A DNA stretch of 64,000 nucleotides from Micromonospora sp. WMMD1102 (GTDB lineage Bacteria > Actinomycetota > Actinomycetes > Mycobacteriales > Micromonosporaceae): NCBI RefSeq assembly GCF_029626265.1, contig NZ_JARUBN010000001.1, positions 2,046,001 to 2,110,000 on the forward strand, read 5' to 3'. Positions 8,655 to 17,165 of the stretch are shown here, one piece after another. Positions within the stretch are counted from its first letter, which is position 1; each line of letters begins with the position of its first letter. Both the position numbers and the translations under genes were made by a program. The notes beneath the pieces are model-generated. The model did not search any database. It saw nothing but the letters and a program-made list of their open reading frames with translations, and was not told the DNA's origin.

Positions 8655-9665
8655 CTACCGGGTGGGTGCCGGCCCGGTGCTGGCGCGCAGCGAGATCGGT
8701 GGAGTGAGCAACAGGTGCCGGGGTGGGGCCTCGGGGGTGGCGATGCGTTCCAGGAGCAGGTCGACGGCGCGGGTGCCCATCTCGGTGGGCACGTCGGCGG
8801 CGGTCAGCGGGGGACGGAAGTCTTCCGCCCAGTGCGGTGCGGCGACACCGGCGATGGAGAGGTCGCGGGGGACCACGACGCCGGCCCGTTCGAGGGCGCG
8901 CTGGATGCCGGGCAGCGCCGCCTCGTTGATGGTGACGACGGCGGTGACGTCCGGATGCCCGTCGCGTAGCTGTTCGAGGCATGCCTCGCCGCCGGCCGCG
9001 TCGTCGGCACAGCACAGGTCGACGCCGGTCAGGCCGCGCTGGCCGATCGCCTCGGTGAAGCCGGCCAGCGCCCGCTGGGCCGGCCCGTAGCCGGCGGCGA
9101 CCAGTTCGGCGGAGCGGTTGACCAGGGCGACGTGCCGGTGGCCGAGGTCGGCGAGATGGTGCACGCACCGGGCGACCAGGGTCGCGTAGTCGAGGTCGAC
9201 CCAGCAGGTGCCGTCCGGGCGTGCGGTGTGCCCGATCGTGACGAAGGGCAGGCCGGTCTGCTGGAGGCGGGTGACCCGGTCGTCCTCGAGACGGATCTCC
9301 ATCAGGATCACGCCGTCGACGCGGCGCCCGCTGATGATCCGCTCGAAGGAGCGGTCGTGGTCGCCGCCGGACGGCGAGAGCAGCACGTCGAGGTCGACCC
9401 GGGCGGCGGCCTCCACGACGCTGGCGACGAAACCGAGCTGCATCTCGGTCAGTCGCAGGCTGGCCGGGGGGATGACCAGTCCGATGGTGCGGGTGCGGCC
9501 CTCCCGCAGGCTGCGGGCGGCGGCGTTCGGCCGGTAGTCCAGCTCGTCGATGACGGCCCGGATGCGTTGCAGGGTCGGCTCGGAGACGTGCCGCTTGCCG
9601 CTGAGCGCGTACGAGACGGTGCTGCGGGACACTCCCGCCCGGCGGGCGATCTCGCCGATGTTCAT
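8655..9665 (-). CDS. LacI-family transcriptional regulator (for ABC operon 1)
   Basis: 336 residues; the ATG at 9665 follows a GGGGGTG ribosome site and starts exactly at the conserved helix-turn-helix MNIGEIARRAGVSRSTVSYALSG. The hinge PNAAARSLREGRT follows near residue 60, then a periplasmic-binding-protein-like sugar-sensing domain. Typical length for the family. It is divergent from the sugar ABC operon beginning at 9999, and four operator-like 14-bp palindromes lie in between, one within its own leader near 9676, suggesting autoregulation. It probably represses uptake genes until an oligosaccharide binds. Confidence 0.92.
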   Translation of the reverse strand: MNIGEIARRAGVSRSTVSYALSGKRHVSEPTLQRIRAVIDELDYRPNAAARSLREGRTRTIGLVIPPASLRLTEMQLGFVASVVEAAARVDLDVLLSPSGGDHDRSFERIISGRRVDGVILMEIRLEDDRVTRLQQTGLPFVTIGHTARPDGTCWVDLDYATLVARCVHHLADLGHRHVALVNRSAELVAAGYGPAQRALAGFTEAIGQRGLTGVDLCCADDAAGGEACLEQLRDGHPDVTAVVTINEAALPGIQRALERAGVVVPRDLSIAGVAAPHWAEDFRPPLTAADVPTEMGTRAVDLLLERIATPEAPPRHLLLTPPISLRASTGPAPTR

Positions 9666-9675
9666 CGCACCCCCA

Positions 9676-9773
9676 CGAATCGGTTCTCCGCGTCGCGTCG
9701 ACACCCGGGCTGCCTCGACCCTATCGGGGGGTGTTCGCCCGGGGCGGGACGGTCGGGTAGCGAATCGGTTCGC
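9676..9773. promoter_or_regulatory. Two LacI operator-like sites
   Basis: GCGAATCGGTTCGC occurs at 9760-9773 and a weaker copy, CGAATCGGTTCTC, at 9676-9688 in the leader of the LacI gene. Both fit the pattern GCGAA-N-CG-N-TTCGC with a central CG, the usual form of a LacI-family operator. The same word recurs at 9890-9918. Confidence 0.75.
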
Positions 9774-9889
9774 TGGCAGCGTAGAACTCGGGTAGTCGAC
9801 ATGTCAACGGTGTGTCAACGTCGTGAACGTGCCGTTGCTGGAAGATGAGGTGGAACTCTTGACCGGAGCCTCGGATCGGGCCTATGTTC

Positions 9890-9918
9890 GGCGAACCGAT
9901 TCGGCGAATCGGTTCGCC
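9890..9918. promoter_or_regulatory. Perfect 29-bp palindrome: paired LacI operators before ABC operon 1
   Basis: Two 13-bp arms (GGCGAACCGATTC and its exact complement) are separated by GGC. Each half is itself a GCGAA-NCGN-TTCG operator, so the site can be read as two abutting operators at 9891-9904 and 9905-9918. It lies about 80 bp before the start of the sugar-binding-protein gene, a position suited to repression. Confidence 0.85.
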
Positions 9919-9967
9919 AAGCTCGGCCCCGCCACAGTCGACCCCGCCACGCAGACCAGCGATCTGG

Positions 9968-10007
9968 GAGCGCAGCTTATGAAGACAGAGCGCAGCTCAT
10001 GAAGACA
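9968..10007 (+). repeat. 20-bp tandem duplication spanning the start codon
   Basis: GAGCGCAGCTTATGAAGACA at 9968-9987 is followed at once by the same 20 bases with one change (T9978 to C9998). Each copy carries an ATG. The first ATG (9979) has a GGGAG ribosome site and opens a seven-codon frame ending in TGA that overlaps the second ATG (9999), the real gene start. Confidence 0.9.
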
Positions 10008-11252
10008 TCAGCCAAAAGGAACCGCACCCTGGGCGCGGCGCTGGTCGCCCTCGCGATCGCGGGTGGCCCGACCGCCTGCTCGGCCGCGGGCGACGGCGGT
10101 TCGGCCGACGGCGGCGGCAGCTACACGATCTGGGACCCGTACCCGCAGTTCGACGACGAATCGGCCTGGGTGAAGCTGCTGGAGAGCTGCGGCAGCTCGG
10201 CCGGGGTCACGGTCGAGCGCACCGGCTACGACACCACCGACCTGACCAACAAGGCGCTGCTGGCCGCGCAGCAGGACAACTCGCCGGACGTGCTGATCAT
10301 CGACAACCCGGTGATCTCCACGCTGGCCGAGGCGGGTGCGCTCACCACGACCGAGGAGAACAAGCTCGACACCTCGGCGATGGAACCCAACCTGCTCGGC
10401 GCCGGCCAGAGCGGCGGGAAGACCTACGGCGTCCCGATCGGCGCCAACACCCTCGCGCTCTACTACAACAAGGACCTGCTCGGGAAGGCCGGGGTGGACG
10501 TCACGTCGGTCCGGGACTGGCCGTCGCTGACCGCGGCCCTGGCGAAGGTGAAGGCGGCCGGGAAGAAGGGCATCACCTTCTCCGCGATCGGCACCGAGGA
10601 GGGCAGCTTCCAGTTCCTGCCCTGGTTCTGGGGCTCCGGAGCGCAACTGACCGCGCTCGACTCGCCACAGGCGGTCTCCGCGCTGGCGCTCTGGACCGAC
10701 TGGCTGAAGCAGGAATACGCGCCGAACTCGGTCATCAACAACACCCAGACCACCAGCTGGCAGGAGTTCGCCAGCGGGGACTACGCGTTCGGCGAGAACG
10801 GCACCTGGCAGCTGGCCAACGCGGAGAAGCTCGACTTCGAGTACGGCATCATCCCGATCCCGGCCAGTGCCGGCGGCACCGCACCGGCACCCACCGGCGG
10901 CGAGTTCGTCTCCGTCCCGGTGCAGGGCGACCCGGCGCGGTACGCCACCTCGCAGAAGTTGGTGTCCTGCCTGACCAGCGGGGACAACCTGCTGACCACC
11001 GACACCACGCTGTCGTACATCGCGCCGGTCGCGGCGGTCCGGGACAGGCAGGTCGCCGCCGACGCCAAGCTGAAGGTCTGGGCCGAGGCGGTGCAGGCTG
11101 CCAGGGGGCGGACCGGCGACGACCTCGGCACCAGGTATCCGAAGATCTCCGAGCCGCTCTGGACGGCGGTCCAGGCCGCGCTCAGCGGGTCGAAGACTCC
11201 GCAGGAGGCACTCGCCACGGCGCAGTCGACCGCCGCCGCCGCGACGAAGTAG
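9999..11252 (+). CDS. ABC transporter extracellular sugar-binding lipoprotein
   Basis: 417 residues. The N-terminus has basic residues, a hydrophobic stretch and a lipobox-like PTAC with cysteine 27, so it should be lipid-anchored outside the membrane. The rest follows the family 1 solute-binding pattern (SPDVLIIDNP, YGVPIGANTLALYYNKDLL, ENGTWQL). It captures a sugar and delivers it to the two permeases directly downstream (3-bp gap, then a 4-bp overlap). The start region is duplicated; translation may depend on the seven-codon frame just before it. Regulated by the divergent LacI protein through the palindrome at 9890-9918. Substrate unknown. Confidence 0.9.
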   Translation: MKTSAKRNRTLGAALVALAIAGGPTACSAAGDGGSADGGGSYTIWDPYPQFDDESAWVKLLESCGSSAGVTVERTGYDTTDLTNKALLAAQQDNSPDVLIIDNPVISTLAEAGALTTTEENKLDTSAMEPNLLGAGQSGGKTYGVPIGANTLALYYNKDLLGKAGVDVTSVRDWPSLTAALAKVKAAGKKGITFSAIGTEEGSFQFLPWFWGSGAQLTALDSPQAVSALALWTDWLKQEYAPNSVINNTQTTSWQEFASGDYAFGENGTWQLANAEKLDFEYGIIPIPASAGGTAPAPTGGEFVSVPVQGDPARYATSQKLVSCLTSGDNLLTTDTTLSYIAPVAAVRDRQVAADAKLKVWAEAVQAARGRTGDDLGTRYPKISEPLWTAVQAALSGSKTPQEALATAQSTAAAATK

Positions 11253-11255
11253 CCG

Positions 11256-12269
11256 ATGACCAGCCACACGGTGCCGGCGCCGGCAAGCTCGGGTAGGGCG
11301 CCGGCGAGCTCGGGTGGGGTGGTGGCCGCCGCCCCACCCGAGCGAAACCCGCCGGGCCGCCGGCACCGCAAGGTCGCTGGTCGCCGACGGCCCGGCGGAG
11401 GCGGGTGGGCGGCGTGGGCGTTCCTCGCCCCGGTGACCCTCTACCTGCTGGCGTTCTACGCGTACCCGCTCTATCGCAACGTCGAGCTGAGCCTGCGCGA
11501 GTACACGGTGCGTTCGTTCGTGCAGGGCGGTGCGCCGTTCGCCGGGCTGGACAACTACCAGCGGATCCTGGCCGACCAGACCTTCGGCCCGGCGCTGCTG
11601 CACACGGTCGTGTTCACGGGTGCCTCGCTGCTGTTCCAGTTCACCATCGGGATGGCCCTCGCGGTCTTCTTCCACCAGCACTTCCCGCTGTCCCGGACGC
11701 TGCGGGCGCTGTTCCTCGTACCCTGGCTGCTGCCCCTGATCGTCTCGGCCTCCACCTGGTCGTGGATGCTCAACAGCGACGCCGGTCTGGTCAACGCCGC
11801 CCTCGGCGCGGTCGGAATCGGCCCGGTCAACTGGCTCACCTCGCCCGACTGGTCGCTGGTCTCGGTGATCATCGCGAACGTCTGGATCGGCATCCCGTTC
11901 AACCTCGTGGTGCTCTACAGCGGCCTCCAGGCCATCCCCGGCGGGCTCGACGAGGCGGCGGCGCTGGACGGGGCGAACGGATGGCAGCGGTTCTGGCGGG
12001 TCACCTTCCCGCTGTTGCGGCCGGTGTCGGCGATCACGCTGCTGCTCGGGCTGGTCTACACGCTCAAGGTCTTCGACATCATCTGGATCATGACCAGGGG
12101 TGGCCCGACCGACTCCTCGACCACCTTCGCCACCTGGTCCTACCGGCTCGGCTTCGGCAACGTGCTGCCCGCCTTCGGGCCCGGTGCGGCCGTCGGCAAC
12201 CTGCTGATAGTGCTGGCGCTGGTCTTCGGACTCGTCTACATCCGGAGCCAGCGGAGGCAGCAGGCATGA
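11256..12269 (+). CDS. ABC sugar permease, MalF/UgpA type
   Basis: 337 residues with a roughly 50-residue cytosolic N-terminus rich in Pro, Gly and Arg, then six predicted membrane helices. The permease loop that docks on the ATPase is present: EAAALDGANGWQRFWRVTF, the EAA motif. It begins 3 bp after the binding-protein stop and its own TGA overlaps the next ATG by 4 bp. With the next gene it forms the membrane channel for the sugar taken up by this operon. No ATPase gene is in the operon, so a shared one is expected elsewhere. Confidence 0.92.
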   Translation: MTSHTVPAPASSGRAPASSGGVVAAAPPERNPPGRRHRKVAGRRRPGGGGWAAWAFLAPVTLYLLAFYAYPLYRNVELSLREYTVRSFVQGGAPFAGLDNYQRILADQTFGPALLHTVVFTGASLLFQFTIGMALAVFFHQHFPLSRTLRALFLVPWLLPLIVSASTWSWMLNSDAGLVNAALGAVGIGPVNWLTSPDWSLVSVIIANVWIGIPFNLVVLYSGLQAIPGGLDEAAALDGANGWQRFWRVTFPLLRPVSAITLLLGLVYTLKVFDIIWIMTRGGPTDSSTTFATWSYRLGFGNVLPAFGPGAAVGNLLIVLALVFGLVYIRSQRRQQA

Positions 12270-13075
12270 GGCGGGCGGCGAAGACGGTCCTCGGGCTCCT
12301 CCTGACGGCCGTGATGCTCTTCCCGGTCTACTGGATGGTCAACGTGTCGTTCACCCGCGACCAGGACATGCGGGCCTCGCCACCACACCTGTTCCCGACC
12401 GACGGCACGCTGGAGGGCTACCGGGCGGTACTCGACCAGCAGTTGCCGTACCTCGGCACGAGCCTGCTGGTCGGGCTCGGCACGGTGGCGCTGACCGTGC
12501 TGCTGGCGGCGCCGGCCGGGTACGCGCTGGCCAAACTGCGCCCGGTCGGCGGCGGCGTACTCGGCTTCGTGCTGCTGACCGCACAGATGATCCCCGGGAT
12601 CATCATGGCGATGGGCTTCTACGCCATCTACCTCAACCTCGGCGTGCTCAACTCGCTCCCCGGCCTGATCCTCGCCGACTCGACGATCGCGGTGCCGTTC
12701 GCCGTGCTCGTCTTCACCGCCTTCATGTCCGGCATCCCCGAGGAGCTGATCCAGGCCGCCGTGGTCGACGGGGCCGGCCGGCTGCGCACCTTCTGGTCGG
12801 TCGTGCTCCCGGTCAGCCGCAACGCCGTCGTCACCGTGTCGCTGTTCGCGTTCCTCTGGGCGTGGTCGGACTTCGTCTTCGCCTCCACCCTGGCCGGTGG
12901 CGGCGAGCACCAGCCGATCACGCTCGGCATCTACCAGTACATCGGCAACAACAACCAGCAGTGGAACGCCATCATGGCCACCGCCGTGGTCGCCTCGATC
13001 CCGGCCACCATCCTGCTGGTGCTCGCCCAGCGCTACGTCGCGGCCGGTGTGACGGCCGGCGCCGTCAAGGACTGA
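12266..13075 (+). CDS. ABC sugar permease, MalG/UgpE type
   Basis: 269 residues, six predicted membrane helices, beginning MRRAAKTVLGLLLTAVMLFP. The EAA loop reads QAAVVDGAGRLRTFWSVVLP. The start ATG overlaps the stop of the previous permease (ATGA), indicating translational coupling. Second half of the heterodimeric sugar channel. The next gene, a glycosidase, starts 36 bp later. Confidence 0.92.
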   Translation: MRRAAKTVLGLLLTAVMLFPVYWMVNVSFTRDQDMRASPPHLFPTDGTLEGYRAVLDQQLPYLGTSLLVGLGTVALTVLLAAPAGYALAKLRPVGGGVLGFVLLTAQMIPGIIMAMGFYAIYLNLGVLNSLPGLILADSTIAVPFAVLVFTAFMSGIPEELIQAAVVDGAGRLRTFWSVVLPVSRNAVVTVSLFAFLWAWSDFVFASTLAGGGEHQPITLGIYQYIGNNNQQWNAIMATAVVASIPATILLVLAQRYVAAGVTAGAVKD

Positions 13076-13111
13076 CAAGCCGTCGAGAACCGAGAAAGTG
13101 AGCTGCCGCCC

Positions 13112-14794
13112 ATGTTCTCCATCCAGGACATTCCGTTCAGCTGTCGCGGATCCTGGCTCAACGTCTCACCGGTGGTGGCCGAGCACACCTATGCCGAGGA
13201 CCTGCACCTGGTCTCACACCAGACCGGCATGCACGTCGTACTCCGGTTCACCCCGTCGCGCCCGGACGTCACGGTCGTCGCCACGCCGAGCCTGCTCAGC
13301 TGGCGGCACGGCAGCGGGCGCGTCGAGCTGGCGTACCAGAGCCCGGACACCGTCCGGCTGCGCGGCGACGGGCTCGGCATGCGGATCGCCGCCGCGCCGG
13401 CCACGCTCACCCCGTTCAGCGGCATCTACCTGTACCGCGACCCGGTCGACGGTGCCCACGTCTTCACCTCGTACGAGACCGGCCGCCGCTACCGGCTCAC
13501 CCTGCTCGCGGGCGAGCTGGAGCGGTCCGGCGGCGTCTCGGCGCTGGGCACCGCCGAGCGGCACCTGACGCTGCCCGCCGGGCAGCCGTGGGAGATCGCC
13601 ATCGAGGAGTACGAGGCCGCCCGCCGCCCGTACACCACCGACGTCCCGTTCGACGAGCTGCACCGGGCGGCGGCCACGGCCTTCGCCGGGTTCGTCGACG
13701 CGGTCGCGCCGTGGCGTACCCCGCAGACTCCCGCGGCCGAACTGGCCGCCTACGTGCTGTGGTCGGCCACCGTCGCACCCGCCGGGTTCGTCACCCGTCC
13801 GGCGGTGCTGATGTCCAAGCACTGGATGGACAAGGTCTGGAGCTGGGATCACTGCTTCAACGCCATCGCACTGGCCACCGGCGAGCCGGAGCTGGCCTGG
13901 CACCAGTTCCAGCTCCCCTTCGACCACCAGGACCCGAGCGGGGCGCTGCCGGACTCGGTGACCCACTCGGAGGTGCTCTACAACTTCGTCAAGCCGCCCA
14001 TCCACGGCTGGGCCCTGCGGCACCTGCGGCAGCGCCTCGACCGGCCGGTGGGCCGGGCCGAGCTGACCCGGACGTACGAGCGGCTGGCCCGCTGGACCGA
14101 ATTCTGGCTGGAGGCACGCCGGGTGCCCGGCCACGAACTGCCGCACTACCAGCACGGCAACGACAGCGGCTGGGACAACGCCACCACCTTCGACGGCGAC
14201 CGGGTCGTGCAGAGCGCCGACCTGGCGTCGTTCCTGGTCGTGCAGCTGCGCTGCCTGGCCGACCTGGCCACCGAACTCGGCCGGCCCGGTGCCGGGCGCT
14301 GGGCCGGGCAGGCGGACCGGATCCGCGCCGCGATGCTCGACCAGCTCTGGGCCGGTGACCGGTTCGACGCGCGCAGCCCGGCGACCGGCGAACGGCGGGC
14401 CAGCACCAGCCTGCTCGACCTGCTGGCGATCGTCCTCGGCGACGACCTGCCCGCCGAGGTCGGCGCGGCGCTCGCCGGCCGGATCGAGACGCACCTGACC
14501 GCGCACGGCCTGGCCACCGAACCCGTCGACTCGCCGCACTACGTCCCCGACGGCTACTGGCGCGGCCCGATCTGGGCACCGTCGACGGTCCTGGTCGAGG
14601 ACGGCCTGCGCCGCGCCGGGCACACCGGACTCGCCGACGAGATCAGCCACCGCTTCCGGGCTCTCTGCGAGAAGTCCGGCTTCGCCGAGAACTTCGACGC
14701 CGAAACCGGCGCCGGCCTGCGGGACCGCGCCTACACCTGGACCGCCAGCAGCTATCTCATCCTCGCCGCCGGCTTCGTACACCGAGGCTCCTGA
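13112..14794 (+). CDS. GH63-like (MGH/GGH-type) glycoside hydrolase, cytoplasmic
   Basis: 560 residues without a signal peptide. An N-terminal beta-rich part (1-200) precedes an (alpha/alpha)6-barrel with WSWDHCFN near 243-250 and NDSGWDN at 350-356, motifs shared by GH63, mannosyl/glucosylglycerate hydrolases and amylo-1,6-glucosidase relatives; GYWRGPIW near the end is also characteristic. It likely hydrolyses the sugar imported by the transporter encoded just upstream. Substrate could be an alpha-glucoside, alpha-mannoside or a glycosylglycerate; the sequence alone does not decide. It ends the operon and is convergent with the NAD kinase gene. Confidence 0.85.
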   Translation: MFSIQDIPFSCRGSWLNVSPVVAEHTYAEDLHLVSHQTGMHVVLRFTPSRPDVTVVATPSLLSWRHGSGRVELAYQSPDTVRLRGDGLGMRIAAAPATLTPFSGIYLYRDPVDGAHVFTSYETGRRYRLTLLAGELERSGGVSALGTAERHLTLPAGQPWEIAIEEYEAARRPYTTDVPFDELHRAAATAFAGFVDAVAPWRTPQTPAAELAAYVLWSATVAPAGFVTRPAVLMSKHWMDKVWSWDHCFNAIALATGEPELAWHQFQLPFDHQDPSGALPDSVTHSEVLYNFVKPPIHGWALRHLRQRLDRPVGRAELTRTYERLARWTEFWLEARRVPGHELPHYQHGNDSGWDNATTFDGDRVVQSADLASFLVVQLRCLADLATELGRPGAGRWAGQADRIRAAMLDQLWAGDRFDARSPATGERRASTSLLDLLAIVLGDDLPAEVGAALAGRIETHLTAHGLATEPVDSPHYVPDGYWRGPIWAPSTVLVEDGLRRAGHTGLADEISHRFRALCEKSGFAENFDAETGAGLRDRAYTWTASSYLILAAGFVHRGS

Positions 14795-14813
14795 CGGCAC
14801 CGGGGAGCAGGGG

Positions 14814-15827
14814 TCAGCCGTCGGCCTGGTCGGGACGCCGGCTGTCGGCCACCGCGGCCGGCGCGTCGGCCAGGGAGAACCGCTCCCGCAACCGGGAGTA
14901 GAACCGGGACGGGCGGAGCCGTACCAGGTGGGCCGGCTCGCCTGCCGGCAGCACGGTCACCCAGTCGCCGGGGTCGAGTACGCCCCGGAGCTGCCCGTCG
15001 ACGCTCACCGCCACCTGACCGGACCGGTCGAGTACGCGTACCGTGACCGGCTCGTCGGCGGCCATCACCAGGCTGCGGTTGAAGACCATGTGCGGGGCGA
15101 CCGGGGTGAGGACCAGCGCGGCGAGCCTGGGGGAGAGGACGGGGCCACCGGCGGCGAAGTTGTAGGCGGTCGAGCCGGTCGGACTGGCCACCACCAGGGC
15201 GTCGGCCGAGTAGGACGCGAAGAGGGTCTGGTCCAGGTAGACCCCGAGGCTGGCCTGCCGGTCCCGGGCCAGTTTCTCGAAGACGATGTCGTTGAGCGCG
15301 GTGACGTCCAGCGCCACCCCCGGCTGGTCGACAGGTTCGACGGTGAGCGGCAGCGGCGGGGGCGGCGGCAGCAGCGGCCCGCGCCCGTAGCGCAGCAGCG
15401 CCTCCATCCCGCCGGGGATCTCCATCGGCCGGGAGGCGCAGAGCGTCAGCATCAGCCGCTCGTCGAGCTGTACCCGGTCGGAGAAGAAGGCGTCCAGCGC
15501 GGTGTCGATCTCGGTGGGCTCGATCTCGGTCAGGAAGCCCACCCGGCCGACGTTGATGCCGAGCACCGGCACCCCGTCCTTGGCGGCGATCCGGGCGCCG
15601 CGCAGGAACGTGCCGTCGCCACCGATCGTCACCACCAGCGCCGGATGGCCGGCGGCCTCCGCCTCGTCCCCGGCGTTGCGCCGCCGGTCTGCCGAGGCGG
15701 CCCCCCAGACGTCGATGTCGCTGACCCCGACCGAGTGGTCGTCGGCCCAGCGCCGGACGGTCTCGGCCGCCGCGACCGCCGCCGCCCGGCCCTGGTGCAC
15801 CACCAGGCCGATCCGCTGACCCGTCAT
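14814..15827 (-). CDS. NAD kinase
   Basis: 337 residues from ATG 15827, preceded by AGGAGA; longer upstream starts are possible but the family begins at MTGQRIGLVVHQGR. The diphosphate-binding GGDGT motif is at 69-73, followed by LGINVGRVGFLTEI, ALNDIVFEK and the SPTGSTAYNFAAGGP motif, all hallmarks of ATP-NAD kinases, which make NADP from NAD. Residues around 125-150 contain an unusual run of seven prolines and leucines (LLPPPPPLPL) not typical of the family core. Housekeeping in type; placed between two sugar operons without an evident link. Actinobacteria can have more than one paralogue, so I give no gene symbol. Confidence 0.93.
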   Translation of the reverse strand: MTGQRIGLVVHQGRAAAVAAAETVRRWADDHSVGVSDIDVWGAASADRRRNAGDEAEAAGHPALVVTIGGDGTFLRGARIAAKDGVPVLGINVGRVGFLTEIEPTEIDTALDAFFSDRVQLDERLMLTLCASRPMEIPGGMEALLRYGRGPLLPPPPPLPLTVEPVDQPGVALDVTALNDIVFEKLARDRQASLGVYLDQTLFASYSADALVVASPTGSTAYNFAAGGPVLSPRLAALVLTPVAPHMVFNRSLVMAADEPVTVRVLDRSGQVAVSVDGQLRGVLDPGDWVTVLPAGEPAHLVRLRPSRFYSRLRERFSLADAPAAVADSRRPDQADG

Positions 15828-16054
15828 GTTCTCGTATCTCCTGCCTGGCACCCACGCCACCGGCCCTCCGGCGGTGAACGATCCGGGCACGGTCATCGGC
15901 ACTGCCTGTGCGGTCCTCGGCACTGCCTATCACGAACCTGGCCGCCCGGCTCGCAAGGGGCGGTGCCCGCCGCCGCTGCCGGGCACCCGGACCCGCCGTG
16001 ATCGGGCCGCCGCTCGGCTTGACAGCGGTAGCCGTCGGGTCCAGGCTGAGCCTC

Positions 16055-16107
16055 TGTAAGCGCTTCCGGAAACGCTACGTCAGGGAGAGTCCTGTAAGCG
16101 CTTCCGG
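16055..16107. promoter_or_regulatory. Two LacI-type operators before ABC operon 2
   Basis: TGTAAGCGCTTCCGG occurs identically at 16055-16069 and 16093-16107, 38 bp apart. Each holds the palindromic core AAGCGCTT with a central CG, the classic LacI-family operator form. The first copy runs into GGAAACGCT, giving an extra imperfect inverted repeat (AGCGCTTCC with GGAAACGCT). They lie 33-85 bp before the LacI gene start, pointing to autoregulation of the whole operon. Confidence 0.85.
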
Positions 16108-16139
16108 CAGGATTTGGTCCGACTTGCTGGGAGTTGGCG

Positions 16140-17165
16140 ATGGCGGTGCAGGACCGGCGACAGGCGACCATCTACGAGGTCGCCCAACGGGTCGGTGTCT
16201 CCATCGCCACCGTGTCCCGAGCACTGCGCGGCACCGACTACGTCGCACCGGAGACCCGTCGCCGGGTGCTGGCGGCGGTCGAGGAGTTGCAGTTCCGACC
16301 CAACCGGCTGGGGCAGTCGCTGGCCGAGGGACGGCACGCGGCGAACGGCATCGTCTTCCCCGACCTTTCCGGGCCGTACTACTCCGAGGTGGTGCTCGGC
16401 TACGAGGAGGTCGCCGCCGAACTCGGCAACAGCGTGCTCATCCTGGCCACGCACGCCCGACCGGACCCGGAACGCAAGGTGCTCGAACTGGCCCGCCGGG
16501 TGGACGGGATGGTGGTGATGGGCCGGACGGTCGCCGACGAGGTCGTCGCGCGGGTGGCCGAGACCGGGGTGCCGACCGTGCTGCTGGCCAGGGGTGCGGT
16601 CGGCAACCTGGACACCGTCACCGCCGACAACGACAACAGCGCCCGGCGGGTCGTCGAGCACCTGCTCGGGCACGGCTACCGGCGGTTCGCCTACCTGGGC
16701 GACCCGGACTCCTCGCCGGACGTGACCGACCGGTACACGGCGTTCCGGGCGGCACTGTCGGACGCCGGGCACACCCCGCCCCGGGCGCCGGTGCGGTGCG
16801 CCTTCGACGTGGACGCCGGCCAGCGGGCCGCCCGGCGGGTACTCGCCGGACCGTCCCGGCCGCAGGCGCTGGTCTGCGCCAACGACGAGGTCGCGCTCGG
16901 CGCCCTGGCCGCCGCCGCCGAGCTGGGGCTGGCCGTGCCCACCGACGTCGCGGTCACCGGCTGGGACGACGTGATGGCGGCCCGCTACGCCGGGCTCACC
17001 ACCGTGCACCAGCCGATGCGCGAGTTGGGCGCGACCGCGGCCCGGTGGTTGCAGGACCGGACGGCCGGCAGCCAGGCCGCGGTCCGTCGAGAGGTACTCC
17101 CGACCAGGCTCGTCGTGCGGTCGAGCTGCGGTCCACACGACGCCGAGACGAAAGGTTCGAGATGA
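16140..17165 (+). CDS. LacI-family transcriptional regulator leading ABC operon 2
   Basis: 341 residues; ATG 16140 is preferred over TTG 16134 because CTGGGAG is correctly spaced. The helix-turn-helix ATIYEVAQRVGVSIATVSRAL sits at residues 9-29, then the hinge PNRLGQSLAEGRH and a sugar-binding domain. Its stop overlaps the ATG of the binding-protein gene by 4 bp, so regulator and transporter are co-translated. The two identical operators just upstream suggest it represses its own operon until a sugar ligand binds. Confidence 0.93.
   Translation: MAVQDRRQATIYEVAQRVGVSIATVSRALRGTDYVAPETRRRVLAAVEELQFRPNRLGQSLAEGRHAANGIVFPDLSGPYYSEVVLGYEEVAAELGNSVLILATHARPDPERKVLELARRVDGMVVMGRTVADEVVARVAETGVPTVLLARGAVGNLDTVTADNDNSARRVVEHLLGHGYRRFAYLGDPDSSPDVTDRYTAFRAALSDAGHTPPRAPVRCAFDVDAGQRAARRVLAGPSRPQALVCANDEVALGALAAAAELGLAVPTDVAVTGWDDVMAARYAGLTTVHQPMRELGATAARWLQDRTAGSQAAVRREVLPTRLVVRSSCGPHDAETKGSR

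Noticed and set aside
14928..16001. Plus-strand frame opposite NAD kinase
   Set aside because: Low-quality composition and complete overlap with the NAD kinase gene, which has all catalytic motifs.
15908..17161. A long fused plus-strand frame leading into the operon 2 binding protein
   Set aside because: It is a shadow of the LacI gene that happens to stay open into the binding-protein frame; the ATGA overlap, lipoprotein signal and LacI frame define the true starts.
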